A stretch of DNA of 64,000 bases from Singulisphaera sp. GP187 (GTDB lineage Bacteria; Planctomycetota; Planctomycetia; Isosphaerales; Isosphaeraceae), in assembly GCF_900129635.1 (NCBI RefSeq), contig NZ_FSRB01000001.1, positions 5,979,501 to 6,043,500 of the forward strand, given 5' to 3'. The position numbers and the translations under genes were made by a program. The notes under the pieces are model-generated. The model made no database searches. It had not been told where the DNA came from and saw nothing but the letters and a program-made list of their open reading frames with translations. Positions 33,893 to 42,800 of this stretch are shown here, piece after piece (the stretch's first letter is position 1; every line of letters begins with the position of its first letter).

Positions 33893-34492
33893 ATGATGAT
33901 CTACAGGAAGGGATTCCTGGTAGCAATTTTGCTTGGGGTCTGCGTGCTGTCCGAAGCCGCTGATCCGGGCGTGACCGTGGGTCGAACCCGATATCCGAGA
34001 TCGCTCGACAGCTCCGTCGGGGGTAAGCCGGTGAAGATGGTGCTGACCGGAGCCGCGATGCGGACGAAATACTCCTTCAAGGTTTATTCGATCGCGAGCT
34101 ACGTGCAGGAGAAGGTGGCGGTGCGCAACGCCAGCGAATTGGTGAGCGCGGACGTTCCCAAGCAGCTCTGTCTCTCGTTCGAACGTGACGTGGATGGCGA
34201 TGCGCTTTCGGAGTCGTTCCGGGACTCCATCGGCATGATCCGCCCCGCCCCCGCGTTCGCGGCCGAGCTCGCGACGCTGACTCGCTACATGAAGGCGCAC
34301 CCGGTCAAGGCCGGGAGCCGGATCTGGTTGAGTTATGTCCCCGGCGTCGGTCTGGGGTGCCAGGTCTCGGGTGCACCGGAACTCAAGATCCCCAACGTCG
34401 CGCTGGCGCAGACGATCTGGGAGGTCTATCTTGGTCGCAAGAACCTGGGGGTGGCGATCCAGTCGGGCCTCACGTCCCACCTTTCGCGGTGA
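33893..34492 (+). CDS. Secreted chalcone-isomerase-like protein
   Basis: The 199-residue product starts MMIYRKGFLVAILLGVCVLS, a signal peptide ending near residue 22. The mature part has the chalcone-isomerase-like pattern of bacterial proteins in this fold: RYPRSLDSSVGGKPVKMVLTGAAMRTKYSFKVYSIASYVQ, then QLCLSFERDVDGDALSESFRDSI and GSRIWLSYVPGVGLGCQV. Bacterial members lack the plant catalytic residues, may bind fatty acids, and their role is unknown. It stands alone, 236 bp before the convergent cheB gene, with a large palindromic repeat between. Confidence 0.75.
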   Translation: MMIYRKGFLVAILLGVCVLSEAADPGVTVGRTRYPRSLDSSVGGKPVKMVLTGAAMRTKYSFKVYSIASYVQEKVAVRNASELVSADVPKQLCLSFERDVDGDALSESFRDSIGMIRPAPAFAAELATLTRYMKAHPVKAGSRIWLSYVPGVGLGCQVSGAPELKIPNVALAQTIWEVYLGRKNLGVAIQSGLTSHLSR

Positions 34493-34602
34493 GCCGCTCG
34501 CCGGCTGGGGCGAGACTGACTGATTCTTGTGCATGGAACTACTGTTGAATCTCGTGTTCAAATATGATTTTTATTTTAGTTTAAAATGGGTTTGGGATTG
34601 GT

Positions 34603-34688
34603 ATTCCCTGGGACCGCGGGCGCCTCGCCCGCTCTTTCTTCATTGAAAAGAAGGAGATGCGGGCGGGGCGCCCGCGGTCCCGGGGAAT
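34603..34688. repeat. Palindromic repeat R2, likely bidirectional terminator
   Basis: A 30-nt arm at 34603-34632 (core GGGACCGCGGGCGCCTCGCC) pairs with 34659-34688 at 28 of 30 positions; the loop is 26 nt. It lies between convergent genes. A half copy of the same arm is at 37289-37316. Confidence 0.75.
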
Positions 34689-34728
34689 TCGATTCGAGGT
34701 TGCGGCATCCGCGTTTCCGGATCGGATC

Positions 34729-35841
34729 TCAGTGCCAAGACCCGGTGTCGGAGCCGGCGTTCCAGGCTAAAACGGCGGCGGCGATGCGGTCGAGCGGGGT
34801 GACGAACTTGGCGGCGCCGCGGCGGATGGCTTCGCGGGGCATGCCGAAGACGATGCAAGTCGCCTCGTTCTGGGCGATCGTCAGCGAACCGGCCTCGCGC
34901 ATTTCGAGGAGGCCCCCTGCCCCGTCGTCGCCCATGCCGGTCATGATCACGCCCGCGGCGTGGGGGCCGACCGCCTGCGCGGTGGAGCGGAAGAGGACTT
35001 CGACGCTCGGCCGGTGACGGCAGACGGGGGGACCGTCGACCAGCTCGACGCGACAGCCGACGCCGGTCCGGCGCACCAGGCCGTGCTGATCGCCCGGAAC
35101 GATCAGGACGCGGCCCGGGCGGATCGGTTCGTGGTGTTTGGCTTCGGCCACTTCCATCGCGATCTTGGGGTCGTTGTTCAGACGTGAGGCGAAGGCGCCG
35201 GTGAAGTCGGGGGGCATGTGCTGCACGATGATGATGCCGGGCGCATCGGCCGGGAAGTCCGAGAGCAGGCGTTGGACGGCCTGCACGCCGCCGGTGCTGA
35301 CGCCGATCACGACGATCCGTTCGGCGAGGCCCGTCCTCGGGTGATAGGGAATCCTCGGGAGGATGGCGTCGGCCGTATGCCGAGGGTCGGTCGCTGCCGC
35401 CCGTTCCTCGTGCATCGGGATCCGTCCGGCCCGCGCGGCGTTCCGGAGGCTTTCCAGCAAGTTGTGCGACCAGGCGCTCAGCCGGCCCGCATCGCGCCAG
35501 TCGGGTTTGGCGATCACGTCGACGGCCCCCATCTCCAGGGCGGTCACCGCACGCTCGGCCTGGTCGGTGCAGAGGACGACCGGCAGCGGGTGCTGACGCA
35601 TCAGCTTTCGCAAGAACGTCAGGCCGTCCATCCGGGGCATTTCGACGTCGAGCAGGATCAGGCCGGGGACTGACTTGCGGAGGAGGGCGACCGCCTCATA
35701 CGGGTCGGCGGCCAGAATGACGCGGAACCGAGAATCGGCTTCGATAATCGATTTGAGACGCTGGCGAACGACTGCGCTATCGTCGACGACCATGACGTCG
35801 ATGGGAGCGGGAGTGGTTCCAGAGCGCTCGGTCGGTTGCAT
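34729..35841 (-). CDS. cheB: Chemotaxis protein-glutamate methylesterase CheB
   Basis: The 370-residue protein has an N-terminal receiver (about 14-130; VVDDSAVVRQRL, acceptor Asp65 in LLDVEMPRMDG, Lys in IAKPD), a linker, and the methylesterase domain (about 172-360) with Ser in IGVSTGG, His in IIVQHMPPDF and Asp in MTGMGDDGAGG. It removes methyl groups from, or deamidates, receptor glutamates, and is switched on by CheA through the receiver. It is the last gene of the minus-strand che cluster, separated by 6 bp from cheR. Confidence 0.96.
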   Translation of the reverse strand: MQPTERSGTTPAPIDVMVVDDSAVVRQRLKSIIEADSRFRVILAADPYEAVALLRKSVPGLILLDVEMPRMDGLTFLRKLMRQHPLPVVLCTDQAERAVTALEMGAVDVIAKPDWRDAGRLSAWSHNLLESLRNAARAGRIPMHEERAAATDPRHTADAILPRIPYHPRTGLAERIVVIGVSTGGVQAVQRLLSDFPADAPGIIIVQHMPPDFTGAFASRLNNDPKIAMEVAEAKHHEPIRPGRVLIVPGDQHGLVRRTGVGCRVELVDGPPVCRHRPSVEVLFRSTAQAVGPHAAGVIMTGMGDDGAGGLLEMREAGSLTIAQNEATCIVFGMPREAIRRGAAKFVTPLDRIAAAVLAWNAGSDTGSWH

Positions 35842-35847
35842 GATCGA

Positions 35848-36705
35848 TCACGATTCCTTGCCATAGATGGATGGGGAAAGCTTGCGGAGCGAGGCCGGGA
35901 TGGACGAGAGGATTTCGCCGTTGCCCATCGCGAGCCAGCCTCCGGACCGGAGGTGTCGCGCCAGGCGATTCATGAGCACCATGCGTTCGTCCTCGGCGAA
36001 ATAGATCGAGACGTTGCGGCAGAAGATGAGATGAAAGTCGGCGGGAAGCGGCCAGTTCGCGTGGCGGAGGTCGACATGGCGGAACTTGACGAGGTCGCGG
36101 ATCTCGGGAACGATGCGGTACGATCCGTTGCGCGGTCCTCGGCCGCGGAGGAAGTAGCGGCGGAGCCGCGCGGGGGGAACCCCTTTGACCTCGTTCTCAT
36201 TGTAGATCGCGTTGGCGGCGGCCTTGAGCACTTCCAACGAGAGGTCGCTCGCCCAGATCTCCACCCGCTGCGGTGAGAGCCCGGGGATCGTCTCGGCCAT
36301 GACCATCGCCATGCTAAACGGCTCTTGGCCGGTCGAGCAACCTGCCGACCAGATCCGGATCGGTGACGTCGTTCCTTCTTTCAGGAGCATCGTGATATGC
36401 TCGGCCATAAGCGTAAAGTGCGCGGGCTCGCGGAAGAAGGAGGTGTGGTTGACCGTGCTGAGGTCGATCAAGAGCTGGGTGCCGGGCCCGGTCGGGTCGA
36501 GCTTGAGGACCCGTTCGCAGAACTGGGTGAAGCTGGTCAGGGCTTTTGCCTGGAGGCGAGAACGGAGCCGGGCCTGGAGCAAGCCCATCCGGTGCGGCTC
36601 GAGCGTGATTCCGATCTGGTGGCGCAGGAAGGCGACGATCGGCGCGAAGTCGGTCTCGGACCAAGGTTCAGGGGGCGTCGAAAGTGGCTGATCCGTTGGC
36701 GCCAC
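35848..36705 (-). CDS. cheR: Chemotaxis methyltransferase CheR
   Basis: I chose the GTG at 36705, preceded by GGGGGA at 7 bases and directly after the cheW stop; an in-frame ATG at 36723 inside cheW has no such site. The product has about 285 residues with the CheR N-terminal helical domain (FAPIVAFLRHQIGITL) and the SAM-binding domain (IRIWSAGCSTGQEPFSMAM, WASDLSLEVLKAA, FHLIFCRNVSIYF, GGWLAMGNGE). The segment RYFLRGRGPRNGSYRIVPEI keeps the long loop found in E. coli CheR, the type that binds a C-terminal receptor pentapeptide. The receptor at 37379 ends in such a peptide. Confidence 0.93.
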   Translation of the reverse strand: MAPTDQPLSTPPEPWSETDFAPIVAFLRHQIGITLEPHRMGLLQARLRSRLQAKALTSFTQFCERVLKLDPTGPGTQLLIDLSTVNHTSFFREPAHFTLMAEHITMLLKEGTTSPIRIWSAGCSTGQEPFSMAMVMAETIPGLSPQRVEIWASDLSLEVLKAAANAIYNENEVKGVPPARLRRYFLRGRGPRNGSYRIVPEIRDLVKFRHVDLRHANWPLPADFHLIFCRNVSIYFAEDERMVLMNRLARHLRSGGWLAMGNGEILSSIPASLRKLSPSIYGKES

Positions 36706-36706
36706 G

Positions 36707-37219
36707 TCAGAATCCCCCACCATTGAAGTGCGCGTTCAGCGACTCGAGCGCCGTGAAAACGCAGTCCACATCCAGCACGAGCAAGAACCCGTCTTGATGA
36801 CGGATCAAGCCGCGAACAAAGGGGGTGGCCTTGCCCAGGCCGAGTTGCGGCGCGGGCTGGATTTCCTCGGGCGTAAACTCGAGGACGTCGGACACGCGAT
36901 CGACGAGCAGGCCGGTCACATGGGCATCATGGCCCGCCGACGACTCGACCATCAAGACGCTCGGCGCACGGACCGGTTGGGGGTCGATCGGCAGCTCAAA
37001 CGGGATCCGCAAATCATAGACCGGCACCACGTGCCCCCGGAGGTTGAGCACCCCACGCAATGACTTGGGACCGCCCGGGACGTGGGTCAACGTGCCGACG
37101 TCAAGAACTTCCTGAACCCGCATCACCTCCAGCGCATACCCTTCACCTCCGAGGCGAAATATTACGTACGATTGAGCACGTTCTGATTCATGAAATGGTT
37201 CGGTCACAGCCTCAGCCAT
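36707..37219 (-). CDS. cheW: Chemotaxis coupling protein CheW
   Basis: The 170-residue protein is a single CheW domain: YVIFRLGGEGYALEVMRVQEVLDV, HVPGGPKSLRGVLNLRGHVVPVYDLRIPFEL, TGLLVDRVSDVLEFTPEEI and VRGLIRHQDGFLLVLDVD. It links receptors to CheA under the membrane. The ATG at 37219 starts a short polar extension. A 159-bp gap containing a half copy of repeat R2 separates it from the receptor gene upstream. Confidence 0.95.
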   Translation of the reverse strand: MAEAVTEPFHESERAQSYVIFRLGGEGYALEVMRVQEVLDVGTLTHVPGGPKSLRGVLNLRGHVVPVYDLRIPFELPIDPQPVRAPSVLMVESSAGHDAHVTGLLVDRVSDVLEFTPEEIQPAPQLGLGKATPFVRGLIRHQDGFLLVLDVDCVFTALESLNAHFNGGGF

Positions 37220-37288
37220 CTCCGGCCCCTTTGCTCAACCTGCACGAACGGGTGAAATCGCCGCTTTCCGTGTCGAGTCCGTCGCGTT

Positions 37289-37316
37289 CTCTGGAACCGC
37301 GGGCGCCTCGCCCGCA
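37289..37316. repeat. Half copy of repeat R2
   Basis: CTGGAACCGCGGGCGCCTCG and CCCGCATC at 37289-37316 match the left arm of the repeat at 34603-34632 except for one base in GGAACC versus GGGACC. No right arm is seen. It lies between cheW and the receptor gene. Confidence 0.6.
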
Positions 37317-37378
37317 TCGTTATTATTGGTTTCGTCGGAAATTCCGTGCCCCAGGCCTCCCAAGAAAACCGAGCTCGT

Positions 37379-39190
37379 TTAGAACCGCTCGAAGTTGTCA
37401 TCGTCGTCCAGATTCACCACGACCCCGCCGCCGTTATGTTGGGGGCCTCCGAGGTGGCCGCCGTGCGTTCCGGGGCCGCTCCCCTGAGCCGGTGGGTGCG
37501 GAGGGAGCTGCGCGGGGGTTGGGACATGGTTGTCGTGACTGAGCCCGCCCGTGGGGCGATGCGTCGGGAGCGGGAGGCGTCGATGCGTGACCGGCAACGG
37601 CGTCGCGAGGCGATGAGGCGGCCCCTGCCCCACGTGGCTGTCGGTCCCGCCGTTGAGCTGGAAGAAGTCGACGTGATGCTGGAGCGTGGTGGACTGCCAG
37701 GCGAGGTCGCTGGAGGTGGTGGCCAGCTCGGTACTGGCCGCCGCGTTCTGCTGGACGACCTCGTTGAGCTGGCTGACGCCGACGTTGATTTCCCGGATCG
37801 CGGCCATCTGCTCCTGCGACGCGGCGGCGATTTCCTGGACGAGGTTCGAGGTGTCGCGGATCATCGGTACGATCCGGTCGAGCAACTGCCCGGCGTGCTC
37901 CGCCACGGCCACGCTGTTGCCGGCCAACTCGCCGATTTGCTGCGCGGCGGCCTGGCTCCGTTCCGCGAGCTTGCGGACCTCGCCGGCCACCACGGCAAAC
38001 CCTTTGCCTTGCTGGCCGGCGCGGGCCGCCTCGATCGCCGCGTTCAAGGCGAGCAGGTTGGTCTGATAAGCGATGTCCTCGACGACGGTGATCTTCTGGG
38101 CGATCTGCCGCATGGCCGTCACCGTCTCCTGAACGGCCTCGCCCCCCTTCTCGGCCTGGCTGCTGGCCTGGTTGGCGGTCTTGGCCGTATCTTTGGCGTG
38201 CTGGGCGTTCCGCGCGACCGACGCGTCGACCGAGTGCAGGCTCGAGGCGATCTCCTGGATCGTCCCCGCCTGCTCGGTCGCCCCCTGGGAAAGCTGCTGG
38301 GCGCTTGAGTTGAGCTGGCTGCTCGCCGTGGAAACCGAGGCGGTGGCCCCGCGGATGTGGCTGACGACGTCGGCCAGCTTGTCCACGACCCCGTTGACCT
38401 GGGCGGCGAGCTGGCCGAGCTCGTCGTTACGCTGAACGAGTGCACGGTTGCTCAAGTGCCCTTCGCGTAGTTGCTGCGTGATCGCCATGATCTCGTGCAA
38501 CGGCTTGACGAATCGTCGGCCGAGCCACCAGCCGAGCGCGATCATCAGCACCAGGCAGGCGGCGACGAGGATGACCGTCCTCGACCAGATCGAATAGATC
38601 GTCGCGAACGCCTCGCCCCGCGGAATCGAGACCAAAACGCCGTAGTTCGTATTCCCCTTGAGCCGTAAGGGGGCGTACCCGACGACTTCAGGGACGTCGT
38701 TGGGGTCGTTGGGGTCGCTGATCTGGACGGCGCCCGAGCCGTTATTGAGCACCGCGCCGAGGGGACCTTGGGGCCGGGCGGCGTCGACCGGGCGGGCGTA
38801 GCGCAAGGTGCGGGTCGCGGTGCCAGGGATGTCGATCATGCCGTCCGGCTTTCGGTCGACGAGGACCTCGCCCTTGGGGCTGACGATCCAGATTCGCGCG
38901 TTGTTGCTCAGGCCGAACTGGAGCATCGCCAGGTCGAGGATGCCGTTGAGCTTTGTTTTATCCAGGGCGCTGTCCCAGGCCGGCTTGTCTTCCGTGTTGT
39001 CTTTCTCGCCGTGCGCCAGGAACGCCGTGAACCGGTCGCCGATCGAGGTCGCGGCGAGCCTGATCAGCATCAACTGTTTCAGCTTGAAGTCCTCGGCCGC
39101 ATCCAGCGCGAACGATGCGATGATGAGCGAGGGCACCAGGCCGAACAGCACCAACGCCAGGGTGATTTGCTTCTGTAAGGACATTCTCAT
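37379..39190 (-). CDS. Methyl-accepting chemotaxis protein with C-terminal tether pentapeptide
   Basis: GGAGGG precedes the ATG at 39190, which overlaps the cheA stop (TGATG). The 603-residue receptor has a membrane segment at about 8-27, an extracytoplasmic sensor with a Cache-like pattern (ARIWIVSPKGEVLVDRKPDG, GYAPLRLKGNTNYGVLVSIPRG), a second membrane segment (TVILVAACLVLMIALGWWLG), HAMP, and a signalling domain with the hairpin tip EDIAYQTNLLALNAAIEAARAG. After the coiled coil comes a tail of about 90 residues rich in Pro, His, Gly and Thr, ending LDDDDNFERF. NFERF fits the CheR/CheB-binding pentapeptide (NWETF in E. coli) with Phe for Trp. The ligand is unknown. Confidence 0.94.
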   Translation of the reverse strand: MRMSLQKQITLALVLFGLVPSLIIASFALDAAEDFKLKQLMLIRLAATSIGDRFTAFLAHGEKDNTEDKPAWDSALDKTKLNGILDLAMLQFGLSNNARIWIVSPKGEVLVDRKPDGMIDIPGTATRTLRYARPVDAARPQGPLGAVLNNGSGAVQISDPNDPNDVPEVVGYAPLRLKGNTNYGVLVSIPRGEAFATIYSIWSRTVILVAACLVLMIALGWWLGRRFVKPLHEIMAITQQLREGHLSNRALVQRNDELGQLAAQVNGVVDKLADVVSHIRGATASVSTASSQLNSSAQQLSQGATEQAGTIQEIASSLHSVDASVARNAQHAKDTAKTANQASSQAEKGGEAVQETVTAMRQIAQKITVVEDIAYQTNLLALNAAIEAARAGQQGKGFAVVAGEVRKLAERSQAAAQQIGELAGNSVAVAEHAGQLLDRIVPMIRDTSNLVQEIAAASQEQMAAIREINVGVSQLNEVVQQNAAASTELATTSSDLAWQSTTLQHHVDFFQLNGGTDSHVGQGPPHRLATPLPVTHRRLPLPTHRPTGGLSHDNHVPTPAQLPPHPPAQGSGPGTHGGHLGGPQHNGGGVVVNLDDDDNFERF

Positions 39191-41469
39191 CAAAAACCCT
39201 CCGCTCTACCGCCGGCAGGAGGCGTGGTATGATTGTCGGCGGTGCGGGACTCGGTCACGAGCGCCGCCAGGTCGAGGATCAGGGAGACGGAGCCGTCGCC
39301 CAGGATGGTGGCTCCCGAGAACCGATTGATTCCGACTAAGCCTTCGCCGAGGGCCTGGATGACCGCCTGGACGCGTCCGAGCAGCCGATCGACGGAGACG
39401 CCGACCCGCTGACCCGCGTGCCGGGTCAGCAGGAGCTCCTGGCGCGCGGGCGGCTCGCCGCTGGCGAGGAACAGTTTGCGGAGCGGAACCATGGGCACCA
39501 GCTCCCCTCGGACCGTGACGCAGGGGCGGCCCTGAGAGAGCGCGGGCTTGGACCCATTCAGCGACACGCATTCCTCCACCTGAGCGAGCGGGACGACGTA
39601 GCGGTTCCCGGCCGTCTCGACGAGCAGGCCGTCGATCAGGGCCAAGGTCAGCGGCAGCCGGAAGATGAACGACGTCCCCGCGCCGGGGGTGCTCTCGACG
39701 GCGATACTGCCGCGGAGTCCGCGCACCGCGTCGCGCACCACGTCGAGGCCCACTCCGCGCCCCGAGAGTTCGCTGACCTGGTCCCGGGTCGAGAAGCCGG
39801 GCTCGAAGATCAAGGTGTCGACCCGCAAGTCGTCGGCTGAGGTGCCGACCGGGACTAGCCCCTGCTTGATTCCCTTGCGGACGATCCGGTCACGGTCGAG
39901 TCCGCGGCCGTCGTCCGTGACCCGGATCATCACCCGATCCCCTTCGTGGCCGGCCGTCAGCGTGATCCGGCCCGCCCGCGGTTTGCCTGCGGCTTGCCGC
40001 TCCTGGGGCGTCTCCAGGGCGTGGTCGACCCCGTTGCGGATCAGGTGGATCATCGGTTCGCTCAGCCGCTCGATGATCGTGCGGTCCAGCCTGGTGTCTT
40101 GCCCGATGATCCGCAACTCGATCTCTTTGCCCGACCGATCGGCCAGGTCGCGGACGACCCGCGGAAAGCGTGAGAAGAGCTCGTCGACGGGGACCATCCG
40201 CAGGTCGAGCGTGGTGTCGCGGATCTGTCGGCTGACGCGTTCCAGTGACTCCAAGGTGTGGATCCAGGGTTGGGCCTCGGGCAACTCGCGCAACCCTTGG
40301 AGGTTGTCGGAGAGTACCGCCAACTCTCCGGCCAGGCCGACGAGGTCATCGAGCTGCACCGCATCGACCCGGATCCGCGCCGTCGCGCGGTGCCCGTTCA
40401 CATTCAAGGGGAGCGGAGCCGCCGCTCGTTCCGGCGCGGGCTTGACCGCCACGGGTTCGGGCTCAGGTTCAGGAGTGTCGGGAGCCGGCGCACTGCGCGG
40501 TGCCCGACGGGGCTCGGGAGTGGTGGCGGTGGGCGTGATCGCCAAGGTCGGCGGAGGCGGTTGGGCCCACAGGGTTCCGTCCGCGGTCTGCCGCTCGATC
40601 GAGACGGTGCTGTCTTCGGCGACGAACAGGAAGACGTCGTCGAGCCGGTCGGCGGGCTCGACGGTTTTGAGGTCGATGACCCAGACCAGGTAGCACCGTT
40701 CGGGGTCGATCTCGTCGAGCGGCGGCACGAGGTCGGCGTCGGTGCTGACGTGCGCCTCGCCCAAGTCGCGGAGCTCGTCGAGGACTCCCAAGGGATTGAC
40801 CCCGCGCCGCAAGGTGTCGCGTCCAGGCTTCAGGGTGATCCGGTAGAGCTCGTGCAACGGGAGCTCGATCGGAGGTGACGTCACGCCCTCCTTCGACTTC
40901 TTCGCTCGGGTCCGGGGGGTGGACTTGGTGTTTTCTTCGGAGGCTCGCGGACTCGGTTTGCGGTTCCGCGCGGTAGGCGGGGACGGAGGCCGCGGGCTGT
41001 TCGGTTCAGGAGCAGGCGGAGTCGGCGGTGGGAGTGGCGGAGGGTCGGGCCTCGTGGGTGTGGCGGGTGGCGCGGGTGTCTGACCAGGATCGTGGATCAA
41101 GGCCGCCAGCCGCTGGTTCAGTTCCGGGGAGCCGGTGACGGGCTCTCCCGCCGCTTCGCCCTCGACCATCGTCGCGAGGTGGTCCTTGGCCTCGAGAAGC
41201 GTGCTGATGATGTCCGAGTCAACCGCGAGCTTGCCCGCGCGGATCCGGTCCAGCACCGTCTCAAGCCCGTGGGTGAACTCGGCGATGGCACCGAGTCCGA
41301 CCATCCCGGCCGCTCCCTTGATGCTGTGTGCGGCGCGGAAGGTTTGGTCGAGGTGCGCACGGTCCCCCTGGCGCCGTTCCAACTCCACCAGCCCTTCCTC
41401 AAGGCCGATCAGGAGCTCGCGTGCCTCTTCGTAGAACATCAAGCGGAAGCGATCGTCGTTGGCAGCCAA
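39190..41469 (-). CDS. cheA: Chemotaxis histidine kinase CheA
   Basis: The TTG at 41469 follows GAGGGG at 7 bases; a GTG at 41493 is in frame but less well placed. The product has about 759 residues. The Hpt domain carries His48 (FRAAHSIKGAAG). A Pro-rich linker of about 90 residues follows, then an extra domain (about 200-305, GVNPLGVLDELRDLGEAHV, CYLVWVIDLKT) between Hpt and dimerisation domain, a second Pro-rich linker, the dimerisation domain, HATPase (HLIRNGVDHALE, VTDDGRGLDRDRI, GRGVGLDVVRD) and a C-terminal CheW-like domain. There is no C-terminal receiver. It phosphorylates CheB and probably the receiver at 41907. Confidence 0.95.
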   Translation of the reverse strand: MAANDDRFRLMFYEEARELLIGLEEGLVELERRQGDRAHLDQTFRAAHSIKGAAGMVGLGAIAEFTHGLETVLDRIRAGKLAVDSDIISTLLEAKDHLATMVEGEAAGEPVTGSPELNQRLAALIHDPGQTPAPPATPTRPDPPPLPPPTPPAPEPNSPRPPSPPTARNRKPSPRASEENTKSTPRTRAKKSKEGVTSPPIELPLHELYRITLKPGRDTLRRGVNPLGVLDELRDLGEAHVSTDADLVPPLDEIDPERCYLVWVIDLKTVEPADRLDDVFLFVAEDSTVSIERQTADGTLWAQPPPPTLAITPTATTPEPRRAPRSAPAPDTPEPEPEPVAVKPAPERAAAPLPLNVNGHRATARIRVDAVQLDDLVGLAGELAVLSDNLQGLRELPEAQPWIHTLESLERVSRQIRDTTLDLRMVPVDELFSRFPRVVRDLADRSGKEIELRIIGQDTRLDRTIIERLSEPMIHLIRNGVDHALETPQERQAAGKPRAGRITLTAGHEGDRVMIRVTDDGRGLDRDRIVRKGIKQGLVPVGTSADDLRVDTLIFEPGFSTRDQVSELSGRGVGLDVVRDAVRGLRGSIAVESTPGAGTSFIFRLPLTLALIDGLLVETAGNRYVVPLAQVEECVSLNGSKPALSQGRPCVTVRGELVPMVPLRKLFLASGEPPARQELLLTRHAGQRVGVSVDRLLGRVQAVIQALGEGLVGINRFSGATILGDGSVSLILDLAALVTESRTADNHTTPPAGGRAEGF

Positions 41470-41906
41470 GGTGCAACCCCTCGTTCGTTCCACGGCTCCA
41501 ATTCTAATCGGGCACGACGGACGATAGTCAGGGGGCAGTGAGTGGGAGTCAGGAAAAGAATCTCAAGCATCATCGGCATGAGGAACGCCGGATCCTAAAT
41601 ACAAGCATGTTTTTCCAACAACCCGCCAGAGAGCGAGGAATCACCCTCGTTCCCACGGTCCCCCGTGGGAATGCCGTCCCCGACGCTCCGCGTCGTCTGG
41701 CCTTCGCAAGCCGAGGACGCAGAGCGTCCCAGACTTCACTCCCACGGGGGACCGTGGGAACGAGTCGCGAGCGGCTTCCTCGCCCTGGATCGGGTCGTTG
41801 TGTTTTTTGCCATCGGCATCGAGCTCCGCGGGACGTTCTGTCAAACCACGGGACAAGAATCGTGTCTTATCATTCTAAGAATCCGAATGTTTTTCTGGAC
41901 CTCTTT
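41470..41906. other. Intergenic region in the che cluster with repeat R3
   Basis: No gene is supported. The only structure is the palindromic repeat at 41646-41764. The region may carry the promoter of the cheA-MCP part of the cluster on the minus strand. Confidence 0.45.
41646..41764. repeat. Palindromic intergenic repeat R3, copy 1
   Basis: A 25-bp arm at 41646-41670 (starts CTCGTTCCCACGGTCC) is repeated perfectly in inverse at 41740-41764. The 69-bp interior has its own imperfect symmetry (CGACGCTCCGCGTCGTCTGG near 41681). A second copy of the family is at 54741-54860. Confidence 0.8.
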
Positions 41907-42272
41907 CTAGAACGGCAGGGAACGGCGGACCCATCGTCGCAAGTGTTCCGGATCGGTCGGCTTGACGATCCAACCCGTGACTCCCAGGCGCCGCTCCGGC
42001 TCGACCTCGTTCGGGCGTCGAGTGGAGAGGATCAGGACCGGCAAGAATCGGTACATCGGCAACTCTCGGACGGCGGCCGCCAGTTGCAGGCCATCCAGGT
42101 GGGGCATCTCCAGGTCGGTCAGCAGCAAGTCGCAATGGGATTCACGCAGGACCTGGAGCGCGGCGTTCCCATCGGCAGCCGAAACAACTTGGATGCCCGA
42201 ATGTTGGAATTGCGCGGCGACCCAGCGGCGGACCGCAGAGCTGTCGTCGGCATGCAAGATCGTCATACCCAT
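41907..42272 (-). CDS. CheY-like single-domain response regulator
   Basis: The 121-residue protein is one receiver domain: ILHADDSSAVRRWV near the N-terminus, acceptor Asp in LLLTDLEMPHLDG (about 53), Thr/Ser position LILSTRRP, and Lys in WIVKPTDPE. It lies between cheA and the STAS gene on the same strand and is the best candidate for the CheY of this system. The pair ATGGGTATG allows a start two codons later. No flagellar gene is in the window, so a motor target cannot be assumed. Confidence 0.85.
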   Translation of the reverse strand: MGMTILHADDSSAVRRWVAAQFQHSGIQVVSAADGNAALQVLRESHCDLLLTDLEMPHLDGLQLAAAVRELPMYRFLPVLILSTRRPNEVEPERRLGVTGWIVKPTDPEHLRRWVRRSLPF

Positions 42273-42406
42273 GAACGTGCCGTGTTGGACCCCGCCAGCG
42301 TCGCGCTTCCGGCCCGGTTCGTGGACGTGAAGGCGACGGCCTTCGCTTTCTCGCTTGACCTGCGTTCGGGTTGTCGGCTGTTAGAGAATTTAAGCGTCTT
42401 GAATCG

Positions 42407-42712
42407 TCAAAGAAAGGTGTCGGTGACACCGGTCAGCCAGTTTGATAGTCCGGAACGTTCGGCGATTTCGACACAGACCCGGGGAACGTTCACGAGCCGG
42501 ACCGCCTGGCCCGCCCGCCGTCCCGACGCGGTCGCGGAAATGATTAGTTGCAAACCGGCCAGGTCCCAGGGACCCGTCGTTTCCAGGTCGATCCGCAGGT
42601 CTTTTCCCACGGCGATCGCCGCCAACAACGACTCGCGAATCTCGGCCAGCTCATAGAGCGTGGCCGGGCCCGAGAGTGAGACGGTCTGAAATCCGAGGTC
42701 TCCCAAGGACAT
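42407..42712 (-). CDS. STAS-domain protein without the usual phosphorylation site
   Basis: The 101-residue protein is a single STAS domain (VSLSGPATLYELAEIRESLLAAI, LRIDLETTGPWDLAGLQLIISATASGRRAG). In SpoIIAA/RsbV proteins the start of the next helix reads D-S-[ST]-G-L and carries the phosphorylated Ser; here it is D-L-A-G-L, with neither Ser nor Thr, so it cannot be phosphorylated at that place. It lies 134 bp upstream of the CheY-like gene and 88 bp downstream of a receiver-PP2C gene, the arrangement of a partner switch, but the missing residue argues that it works by binding only or belongs to the Ser-less subgroup. Confidence 0.8.
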   Translation of the reverse strand: MSLGDLGFQTVSLSGPATLYELAEIRESLLAAIAVGKDLRIDLETTGPWDLAGLQLIISATASGRRAGQAVRLVNVPRVCVEIAERSGLSNWLTGVTDTFL

Positions 42713-42800
42713 GGCGCACGCCGCTCGTTTCCGGTTCGGTCGAACGAATTTTTTCTCGGGCCGATTCAGTCTACCACGCGCCGATGGCCAGGGGGAGCAA

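Noticed and set aside
33381..33926. 181-codon minus-strand frame in an intergenic region
   Set aside because: No start signal, Arg/Pro-rich composition, overlaps the signal-peptide region of the next real gene.
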